Assembly: GCA_044450785.1 (NCBI GenBank)
Contig: JBIOJM010000197.1
Span: forward strand, 1-18,447
DNA length: 18,447 nucleotides
Reading direction: 5' to 3'
DNA from: JBIOJM01 sp044450785
GTDB lineage: Bacteria; Planctomycetota; Planctomycetia; Isosphaerales; Isosphaeraceae
Shown: positions 7,128 through 13,730 of the stretch, piece by piece
Layout: each line of letters opens with the position of its first letter
Numbering within the stretch: position 1 is the stretch's first letter
Notes under the pieces: generated by a model
Database searches by the model: none
Seen by the model: the letters and a program-made list of their open reading frames with translations, nothing else
Told to the model about the DNA's origin: nothing
Made by a program: the position numbers and the translations under genes

Positions 7128-7188
7128 TCGGCATCACTCGCTCGGCCCACGAACCGTCGTAGTGGGCCACGACATTTCGTGATGCCGA
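7128..7188. repeat. Nested inverted repeat (possible cruciform or structured RNA)
   Basis: Outer arms TCGGCATCAC (7128-7137) and GTGATGCCGA (7179-7188) are perfectly complementary over 10 bp. Inside lies a second perfect pair, GGCCCAC (7144-7150) and GTGGGCC (7162-7168). A third, weaker 6-bp pair (AGCCTG near 7113, CAGGCT near 7205) brackets the outer arms. It could be a structured RNA, a protein-binding site or a remnant of a small mobile element; no direct repeats are evident. Confidence 0.45.
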
Positions 7189-7315
7189 TCCCCGACATCG
7201 TCGCAGGCTATTCCTCCGCGTGGGGGCGAGCCTTCGCCTGAAGTTTCCCAATTGTTGTGGGTTACGACCAATTTTCTCTCAAGGAGTCGCCCTGGCATCT
7301 GCCGTGCAAGTCAGC

Positions 7316-7345
7316 TTGACGACCGTGCTGTGGGAACGGGATATT
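7316..7345 (+). promoter_or_regulatory. Weak sigma-70-like promoter candidate
   Basis: TTGACG at 7316-7321 matches the -35 consensus at five of six positions. GATATT at 7340-7345 matches the -10 consensus at four of six, with an 18-nt spacer. It would drive the gene at 7472 with a leader of about 120 nt. Such matches occur by chance, so this is tentative. Confidence 0.22.
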
Positions 7346-7471
7346 CGGGGAGGCGATGGCAATGATGTCGCCGCGTACGCCGGAACCTCACGAGCCAGTC
7401 GCCTCGTACGGCCTCGATCCCGCATGACGAGCGCTTTTTGTTCCCATCCAGTTTTGCACCGGGAGCAGATC

Positions 7472-7663
7472 ATGATCCGTCGAGAACTGCTGGGAGCCTT
7501 GAGCATCACCGCCGCCGGGTTGGTGGGCGCGATCGGCGGAGTCGCCCGCGCCGACCAGGAGGACCACCACGACGAAGTCCACGAGGGCTGCCTCAACAAA
7601 TGTCAGGCCTGCAAGCGCGAGTGCGACGAGGCGTTTCACCATTGTGGCGAACATCACCATTAA
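7472..7663 (+). CDS. Small exported Cys/His-rich putative metal-binding peptide
   Basis: This is a 63-residue protein. The start at 7472 is set by GGGAG 7 nt upstream and by the signal peptide that follows (MIRRELLG, hydrophobic core, VARAD at about 24-28). The roughly 35-residue mature peptide begins DQEDHHDEVHEGC and holds five cysteines (C40, C44, C47, C51, C58) spaced CxxxCxxCxxxC, plus a cluster of histidines at both ends (DHH, HHCGEHHH). The spacing recalls one helix-pair of the four-helix copper-storage or DUF326-type proteins, but it is far shorter. Copper or zinc binding in the envelope is an inference. It lies 59 bases upstream of the kinase gene and may be co-transcribed with it. 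Confidence 0.72.
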   Translation: MIRRELLGALSITAAGLVGAIGGVARADQEDHHDEVHEGCLNKCQACKRECDEAFHHCGEHHH

Positions 7664-7722
7664 ATCACAGCCTGATATCGAGGGTTCAATCGATGAAACC
7701 AATCGGGATCACGGAGTGAGCG

Positions 7723-10056
7723 ATGAGTGTAACCGACCCCGGTTCCGAATCTCACCCCCTCGGGGAACTTCCCGGCGCCAAGGCCGAGGATCGGCCTGAA
7801 ACCGTGCAGCCTCCAGGTGTGCGCGCCGGGACGGCCGGGCAAGACGAGACAGTCGCGTACATCCCGAAGGACGGGCCGTCACCCTCAGGGGCCGGAGCCG
7901 ATCGGGGCGCACCGCGCGGGAGCTACCAATTCCTCGACGCGCCGCGGGCCGCGGATGAAATCGGCTGGCTGGCCCATTACCGCGTCCGCCGTTGCATCGG
8001 CGAGGGGGGCATGGGCCTTGTCTTTGAGGCCGAAGACACCGACCTGCTCCGGCCGGTGGCCTTGAAGGTGATCCGGCCGGAGCTGGCCGGTTCTCCCGAG
8101 GCCACGCAACGGTTCACGCTCGAAGCGCGGGCCATGGCCGCACTCAAACACGACCATATCGTTACGATCTACCAGGTCGGCCAGCAGCGCGGCGTGGCAT
8201 TCCTGGCCATGGAGTACCTTCAGGGGATGTCGCTTTCCCGGTGGTTGGACCGGGGAAATAAGGCATCGCTCGACCTGGTGCTGCGGCTCGGCCGCGAGAC
8301 CGCCGCCGGCCTGGCCGCCGCCCACAAGCGCGGACTGATTCACCGCGACATCAAGCCGGCCAACATCTGGCTGGAGGCGCCCAACGGGAGGGTCAAGATC
8401 CTTGACTTCGGACTGGCCCGATCCGAACGTCACGATTCGCACATCACCCATCCCGGGGTCACCCTCGGTACCCCCGCGTACATGGCCCCGGAGCAAGCCT
8501 GCGGCGACGACGTCGACGCCTCCAGCGACCTGTTCAGCCTGGGGTGCGTGTTGTACCAGCTTGGTACCGGGCTGTTGCCGTTCTCGGGGCCGACAATCAT
8601 GGCCGTCCTGACGTCGCTTTCAACCAAGACGCCCTCGCCTCCGCGGGAACTGAACCCCGCCTTGCCCGCGGCCTTGGACGCACTGGTCATGCAGTTGCTC
8701 TCCAAGGAGCCGGCGAACCGGCCGGCGTCGGCCGAGGTGGTGGTCAAGGCGATCAAGGGCATCGAGCGCGCACTCCTGGCCGAGCGGCAACAGGCCGAGC
8801 TGTCGACGGCCACGCCGCGCCCGGCCGTTGTGGGTCTCGGAAAACCGGCTCCAGCCGGCATCGCCGGGGCACCGAGTGCGCCAGACCCCGTGGCAAAGCG
8901 GGGAAGCCGTCATCGCACGATCTGGATCGTCGCGGTGGTGCTGGGGACGGCCACGGCCGCGGCGGTCTGTGGCCTCGTCTTCGCCCCGGCTCGTAAGACC
9001 ACACGCGGGATCGTCGCCAAGCAAGCTCTTTTGGTCCCGGTTCATGACGAGCGTGCGGGTGGGCCCACCGCCAACACGAGCCCAGAAGACGCGCGACGGA
9101 CCCAACCCGAAGCCGGCCCGGATCAACTCAGGGTGGGGGATCACAGGGGCGTCGTCCCCGCGACGAGTTCCCCACCACTTGAAAAAGTACGGGAGGTGAC
9201 CGCCGCGGTTTCGCCCGGTCAACCGCCTCGGGTTCGGCCAGGCCCGCGAGATCGTCAGGGGTCGTTAGCGTCCCTGGCCGGCGATCCGCCATTAGCCGCG
9301 GGCGTCCGGGATGAGGTTCAGCGTGAAGTCCAACGACCGGCGCGGAAGATCTCCGAGGAGACGCGACTCCAGGGTGAGCGAACGAGGGAGACTCGGCACC
9401 GGGAGGATTGGCGTGATCCCACCGACCCCGACGGCGATTGCCAATTCGACCTGGACCGGCGTGAGCATAAGATCAGGATTGTTGTCCCGGGCACGCCCCA
9501 TCTCTTGAGCGCCGAGCTCGGCCGCATGAACGCTCCCCGGATCCTCCGCGAAGTGATCGGGGACTTTGATGCCAGCGTGAGAGTCGCGGGAGCTTTTCAC
9601 CCGGCCGGTAGCAGGACAGTCAAAGAGTACGCCCCGTACCACGGCGCGGGGATTCTGCTCTGGCAGGACGGTGACAATTACGTTCGACTGGAGATCGCCG
9701 CGGATCTGCAGCACGGAAAGGTCCGCCCTTACGTCAACTTCGAATATCGCAAGGACGGCGCCCTGGCCGAGTCCCGGGGTCTCAAGATCGGGGACGGCGC
9801 GAGCCACCTCAGACTGAGACGGCGCGGCGACGAGATTTCCGCGGCCTTCAGCCGCGACGGCGTCATCTGGACGTCGTTCACGCCGTTGTCCGCGAAACTC
9901 GAGCAGCGACTGAGCGTCGGGGTCGCGGCGATCAACACCGCGACCAAGCCCGTGACTGCCGAACTGGAGGGGTTCGATGTTTCAGAGAGGCCAGGGACCA
10001 GCGCTCGCGTGAACGCCGGCGTGGTCAACCCTTGGCCGCCGAGAACCTTTGATTGA
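7723..10056 (+). CDS. Membrane Ser/Thr protein kinase with extracytoplasmic DUF1349/concanavalin-like domain
   Basis: This is a 777-residue protein; GGAG lies about 8 nt before the ATG. Residues 1-80 are a low-complexity N-terminus. Residues about 86-350 are a complete Hanks-type kinase domain: glycine loop IGEGGMG (92-98), ATP-anchoring K115 in VALKV, catalytic HRDIKPAN (207-214), DFG (228-230), and GTPAYMAPEQ (249-258). Residues about 399-422 form one transmembrane helix. A Pro/Arg-rich linker follows (about 425-560), then residues about 565-745 form a beta-rich domain with GAGILLWQDGDNYVRLE and SRDGVIWTSFTP. These features resemble DUF1349-type lectin-like folds. All catalytic residues are present, so the kinase should be active. 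The outer domain could sense a ligand such as a glycan. Targets are unknown; the neighbours suggest an envelope-stress role, but this is only context. Confidence 0.92.
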   Translation: MSVTDPGSESHPLGELPGAKAEDRPETVQPPGVRAGTAGQDETVAYIPKDGPSPSGAGADRGAPRGSYQFLDAPRAADEIGWLAHYRVRRCIGEGGMGLVFEAEDTDLLRPVALKVIRPELAGSPEATQRFTLEARAMAALKHDHIVTIYQVGQQRGVAFLAMEYLQGMSLSRWLDRGNKASLDLVLRLGRETAAGLAAAHKRGLIHRDIKPANIWLEAPNGRVKILDFGLARSERHDSHITHPGVTLGTPAYMAPEQACGDDVDASSDLFSLGCVLYQLGTGLLPFSGPTIMAVLTSLSTKTPSPPRELNPALPAALDALVMQLLSKEPANRPASAEVVVKAIKGIERALLAERQQAELSTATPRPAVVGLGKPAPAGIAGAPSAPDPVAKRGSRHRTIWIVAVVLGTATAAAVCGLVFAPARKTTRGIVAKQALLVPVHDERAGGPTANTSPEDARRTQPEAGPDQLRVGDHRGVVPATSSPPLEKVREVTAAVSPGQPPRVRPGPRDRQGSLASLAGDPPLAAGVRDEVQREVQRPARKISEETRLQGERTRETRHREDWRDPTDPDGDCQFDLDRREHKIRIVVPGTPHLLSAELGRMNAPRILREVIGDFDASVRVAGAFHPAGSRTVKEYAPYHGAGILLWQDGDNYVRLEIAADLQHGKVRPYVNFEYRKDGALAESRGLKIGDGASHLRLRRRGDEISAAFSRDGVIWTSFTPLSAKLEQRLSVGVAAINTATKPVTAELEGFDVSERPGTSARVNAGVVNPWPPRTFD

Positions 10057-10126
10057 TCGCGCGGTGATCGGCGTCTATTGAACGGTTGATCGTTTTCCAC
10101 TTGATCGTCACCAATGAAACTCGAAC

Positions 10127-10140
10127 ACAAGGAGCCTTGT
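10127..10140 (+). promoter_or_regulatory. Small hairpin overlapping the ribosome binding site of the DUF1223 gene
   Basis: ACAAG (10127-10131) can pair with CTTGT (10136-10140) around loop GAGC. The ribosome binding site AAGGAG at 10129-10134 is therefore partly inside the stem. The stem is only 5 bp, so any effect on translation would be modest. Confidence 0.2.
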
Positions 10141-10142
10141 CC

Positions 10143-11003
10143 ATGCGTCAGCGGATGAAACTTCTGGCACTGGTGATGCCGCTGCTGGTCGCGGGCGGGC
10201 TGGATCGGGCCGTGTCGGCCGCCGGGCGCGATGAACCGAAGCGAATGGTTCTCGTCGAGCTTTACACATCACAGGGTTGCGATATGTGCCCGACGGCCGA
10301 GAAAGTGCTCGGCGCGCTGGCGGAGCGAGACCGCAGGATCGTGCCGATCGCATTCCATATCGACTATTTCAATGAGCCCTGGAAGGACGTGTTCTCAGAC
10401 CCGCTGTACAGCCAGCGGCAGATGACGTACAACCAGCTCTACACCAAGCCCAAGAACCCCGAGTACGGCCTCTACTACACGCCGATGCTCATGGTCGACG
10501 GCAAGCAGTCCGTCAACGGCCGGGACTCCGCGTCGGCCGAGGCGGCGATCCGCCAGGCCGTGGCCAAGAAACCCGCTGTGCGGCTCGACGTCGCCCTCGA
10601 TCTCCGGGGCGACGGACTCTCGGGCACGGCCACGATCAAGGTGATGAGCCAGTCGGCTACGGTCGAGAATTCGCCCCTCTTGGTCTGCGCCGTGCTCCGA
10701 GAGGACGGCGTCGTGACCGACGTCCGATCGGGCGAGAACGCCGGCAAGTCGCTCGTCGCGCGCTTCCCGGCGCGTCAGACGAAGTACGATTTCATTGAGC
10801 TTGACGGCAAGTCGCCCGCGACGCAACGATTCTCGTTTGTGATCGAGCCGAGCTGGGACCGTCAAAACCTTCGGCTGGCCGTGTTCGTCCAGGACAAGCG
10901 CACCGGCGCGGTCCACCAGGCGGCCGATCTCCCGTGGCGATCGACCTCGAGCAACGCGACGTCGGCGACTGCGACGGTGAAGGCGGCGGCCAAGGCGCAT
11001 TGA
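10143..11003 (+). CDS. Exported DUF1223-family thioredoxin-fold protein
   Basis: This is a 286-residue protein. The start at 10143 is chosen because AAGGAG lies 8 nt upstream and a signal peptide follows (MKLLALVMPLLVAGG, cleavage near SAAG). The mature protein opens with the DUF1223 signature VLVELYTSQGCDMCPTAEKVL, split here as VELYTSQGC and DMCPTAEK; this is a CxxC site on a thioredoxin-like fold. It continues with VPIAFHIDYFN, DPLYSQRQMTYNQ and YTPMLMVDGKQSVNGRD. Residues about 165-270 form a beta-rich domain ending LAVFVQDKRTGAVHQAA. The biochemical role of DUF1223 proteins is not settled; a thiol-redox or secretion role is usual speculation. It sits 68 bases upstream of the Sec-thioredoxin-TPR gene on the same strand. 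Confidence 0.9.
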   Translation: MRQRMKLLALVMPLLVAGGLDRAVSAAGRDEPKRMVLVELYTSQGCDMCPTAEKVLGALAERDRRIVPIAFHIDYFNEPWKDVFSDPLYSQRQMTYNQLYTKPKNPEYGLYYTPMLMVDGKQSVNGRDSASAEAAIRQAVAKKPAVRLDVALDLRGDGLSGTATIKVMSQSATVENSPLLVCAVLREDGVVTDVRSGENAGKSLVARFPARQTKYDFIELDGKSPATQRFSFVIEPSWDRQNLRLAVFVQDKRTGAVHQAADLPWRSTSSNATSATATVKAAAKAH

Positions 11004-11071
11004 ATTTCCGCTTGCTCACCCTTGAGGACGCAGTGATGTTATCCCGGATCCGATCGATGAGGAAACAGACG

Positions 11072-12484
11072 ATGCGGAAGCTGGTACTCGCCCTTGCCAC
11101 CTGTGGGATCGTGCTCGGCTCGACCTCGCGAGCCTCGGCTGCGTCCTATGCGCCGAAGGTCGGGGAACGGCACCCCGACTTCACTCTACCGGCCATCGGC
11201 GATCGCGCGCCCGTCTCGTTGTCGGACTTCCGCGGCAAGAAGGTGCTGCTGATCCAGTTCGCCTCCTGGTGAGTCGGCTGCCGCCAGCACGTGCCGGTCT
11301 GGCACGAAGCGACTCGCGAGTGGGTGAAGCAGGGACGTCTGGTACTCCTGGGGGTCGACCAGGAGCAGCACGCCGACCGCTGCCGGCTGTTTGCCCAGTG
11401 GAAGCGGTTCGATTGGCCGATCCTCCACGACCCGATCAATCTTCTGGAGGCGCCGGCCGTCCCGATCGTCGTTGCGATCGACGAGCACGGCATCGTACGC
11501 AGCATCCGCCCTCGCCCCGAGACGTTCGAGGCCGAGTTCCTCGACAAGACGTTCGTGGACGACGCGCCGCGGGATGCTCCGCGGGCCGCCGGTCCCCCTG
11601 ACCCGGCCTTGCTGCGCCGCAAGGCCGAGGCGAACCCCAATGCCGGCGCCTGGCGGTCAGTCGGCGACGCCCTGACAATCTGGGGAGGCGCTGGGCGCGT
11701 CGACGAGGCAATTGACGCCTATGCCCGCGCCCTGGCGATCAATCCCTCGGACGGGAACGCGCGGTTCCGGCTCGGAGTCGCGCACCGGATGCGCCACGAG
11801 TCGGCGGCGCGACACCCCGGCGACTTCCAGGCCGCCATCGACGCCTGGAGCCATGCGCTGAAGCTCGACCCAAACCAGTACATCTGGCGTCGACGCATCG
11901 AGCAATACGGTCCGCGCCTGGCCAAGCCCTACTCGTTCTACGACTGGGTCGGTCAGGCCAAGGCGGAGATCTCGGGCCGCGGCGAGACGCCCGTTCCCCT
12001 GACGCTGGAGCCGTACGGTTCCGAACTCGCCGGCCCGGTCCGCGACGTCCTGGCTGAGGCGGTCGCCCCGGTCGAGCCCGATCCGAAAGGTCAGATCCAC
12101 CGGGACGATCAGCGGCTCATCGAGGCCGAAGTGGTCGTTGTGCCATCGCGGGTCGGGCCCGGCAAAGCCGCGCGGATCCACCTCACCTTTCGCCCCAACG
12201 CGTCCCACGCCGGACACTGGAACAACGAATCCACACCGCTGCGGGTCTGGATTGCCGGGGCGGAAGGCTGGACGATCTCCAGTCGACTGCTGGCGGCACC
12301 GCAGGGCGGCCAGCCCGAGTCGGACGAGGTTCGCCGCCTCGACTTCGAGGTGAAAGCACCGCCCATCGCCATGGGAAAGACCCGCCTTGCGGCCTACGCC
12401 CTGTACAACACCTGCGAAGAGGCGGGAGGCCGCTGCCTCTTCCTCCGTCAGGATCTGACGATCGAACTCCAGGCTGCGAAGTGA
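11072..12484 (+). CDS. Exported thioredoxin-TPR selenoprotein (UGA = Sec67, U-V-G-C)
   Basis: The frame meets TGA at 11270-11272 and continues in frame to a TGA stop at 12482-12484, giving 470 residues. The start at 11072 has GAGGAA 6-7 nt upstream and is conserved in the truncated copy at 4101; ATGs at 11036 and 11057 are in frame. Residues 1-23 are a signal peptide ending SRASA. The thioredoxin domain has VGERHPDFTLPAIGD, FRGKKVLLIQFASW, then U67-V-G-C70-RQH, LVLLGVDQEQH and VPIVVAIDEHGIVR. Residues about 185-285 form TPR-like repeats (GRVDEAIDAYARALAINPSD). The C-terminal about 120 residues form a beta domain with C448 and C455 (CEEAGGRC), reminiscent of DsbD-type N-terminal domains. A GGUCU hairpin lies just after the UGA. 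It is probably an envelope thiol oxidoreductase with a protein-binding TPR arm. Confidence 0.87.
11290..11306 (+). promoter_or_regulatory. Bacterial SECIS hairpin of the Sec-thioredoxin-TPR gene
   Basis: CGUGCC-GGUCU-GGCACG folds into a perfect 6-bp stem with loop GGUCU, the same apical loop as the E. coli fdhF SECIS. It starts 17 nt after the UGA at 11270-11272, and the apical GG lies 24 nt after it. The stem sequence differs from the peroxiredoxin hairpin while loop and spacing are kept, which argues for a functional constraint. Confidence 0.83.
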
Positions 12485-12661
12485 GACGGCCTTGTCGACC
12501 CCTCCATGCACCGACAGGTCCGATTGCTCGTCGCCTTCCAGGTTAAGTGTGGTCACTCACAAGCGGCGGTCATGCGGCGATTTGAAGATGAAGGTGCGTA
12601 CCGCCCGCTCGCGCCACTCAATCTCTGGCGGAAGCCCTGCGTTCAGCGACACGACCCTCAT
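12485..12661 (-). pseudogene. MOSC-domain (YiiM-type) N-terminal remnant with in-frame TGA
   Basis: On the minus strand from the ATG at 12661 the frame reads MRVVSLNAGLPPEIEW, RTFIFKSPHDRRL, a TGA at 12557-12559, then VTTLNLEGDEQSDL and SVHGGVDKAV. This matches the start of YiiM-like MOSC proteins (N-terminal VGLP, GIFKEP, LNLEGDGQADL, VHGGPDKAV), which are about 220 residues long. Similarity stops at V (12485-12487), exactly where the antisense of the selenoprotein stop codon begins, so the rest of the gene is gone. The TGA is not at a Cys position of the family. It is a decayed fragment, and the breakpoint marks a rearrangement at the 3' end of the Sec-thioredoxin gene. Confidence 0.75.
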
Positions 12662-12746
12662 GTGAACCTCGCCAACCAACCGAGCCAGATCCTCATCCGA
12701 GACCGCCTCGCCCCTTCCGAATTCGAGTCCGGGATTCCGGGGCGTT

Positions 12747-13688
12747 TCACTGAGTCACGAGCGCGTTCCACAAATGCGTAGCGTAATGGATCGGCATGTG
12801 ATCCGCGAGACCGGAGACCGTGAAGGGAAGGTCGCCGACCTTCACACGCATCTCCTTCGCCATCGCGCGCAGCGCCGCGGTCACACCTTCGGCCCCGCTG
12901 CGCAGCTCATCCAGCAGGCGCCTGGGCGGGGCTCCAGGCAACTTCCTCAGGGATCCCGCGTGGACATAGCCCAGGAATTCCGGTGGCTGGTCGACCACCC
13001 AGTCCTGGCGATGCACGAACCGGAGATGCGAAGTCTCGGGGAGGACGCTCGTGAATTTCGCGTCCCCGACTCGGGGGCAACCGTACGTGTAAAGGCCTTG
13101 GACGTCGTCCCGGCCCAAGTGCGCGGCCGCGAGCGTGGCCAGGGCTCCGCCCAGACTGTGGCCCGCCAGCCAGACCTTCTGCCCGAGTGGCTTTGCCTTT
13201 AACAGCTCATCGAGTTGGTCGCTGACATCGGCGAAGGCCGTGAGGAACCCCGAATGGACGTGGCCGCCGACCCGGCAGACCGCCGGGAGGAACTGGCTGT
13301 CGATCCAGAAGTCCGACTGATTGATGATGACCAGCTCGGCCACATCCATCAGGTTGTGAACGTGGAGCCGGGTGCCCCGGAATACCACGATGAGCGACGC
13401 CTCGTTACGCAGGATCAGGCCTCGATTCTCCTCGGGGCGGCCCAACCAGTCCAGGCGAAATCCCTGGCTGGGAACCGGCGAACGCACCAGGGCATCCTCG
13501 ACGAAATCCGCAGTCCCGTAGACGAGGAAGCTCGCGTCGGCCAGCCACCAGGCGTTGACCGGCGAATCGGCGCTGGCCCCCGGCTCGAACGGGAAGCGAT
13601 CCGCGTGCGCGAAGTACGGAAACCCCGCCAAGGGTGGACGGAGTCCGTGTATCGTCTCGATCGGAGGCTCTCTCGGTTCGAGCGGCAT
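12747..13688 (-). CDS. Class 3 (fungal-type) lipase/esterase family protein
   Basis: This is a 313-residue alpha/beta hydrolase. The oxyanion region is LIVVFRGT (99-106). The nucleophile elbow is AGHSLGGALA with Ser178. GLYTYGCPRVGD (198-209) follows as in the class 3 lipase family. D229 (VHRQDW) and the His of a C-terminal DHMPIHY are the likely triad partners. There is no signal peptide or membrane helix, so it is probably cytoplasmic. Family members hydrolyse acylglycerols or other esters; the substrate here is unknown. Only 42 bases separate it from the TPR gene upstream on the same strand. No strong ribosome binding site is visible. Confidence 0.9.
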   Translation of the reverse strand: MPLEPREPPIETIHGLRPPLAGFPYFAHADRFPFEPGASADSPVNAWWLADASFLVYGTADFVEDALVRSPVPSQGFRLDWLGRPEENRGLILRNEASLIVVFRGTRLHVHNLMDVAELVIINQSDFWIDSQFLPAVCRVGGHVHSGFLTAFADVSDQLDELLKAKPLGQKVWLAGHSLGGALATLAAAHLGRDDVQGLYTYGCPRVGDAKFTSVLPETSHLRFVHRQDWVVDQPPEFLGYVHAGSLRKLPGAPPRRLLDELRSGAEGVTAALRAMAKEMRVKVGDLPFTVSGLADHMPIHYATHLWNALVTQ

Positions 13689-13730
13689 GCGTTCTGGCCT
13701 GTGACCCTTGCCTGGAAAATCGTTTCTCGA

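Larger units (their letters stand above)
6982..7471. other. Non-coding stretch of about 490 bases between msrQ and the Cys/His-rich peptide
   Basis: I see no supportable gene here on either strand. It contains a nested inverted repeat (7128-7188) and a weak promoter candidate (7316-7345). A GGTTCAAATC string at about 7053 resembles a tRNA T-loop but has no flanking tRNA stems. Confidence 0.5.

Noticed and set aside
12557..12559. A third in-frame TGA as selenocysteine in the MOSC remnant
   Set aside because: The position is not Cys in the family, no UxxC follows, and the gene is truncated shortly after; simple decay explains it.
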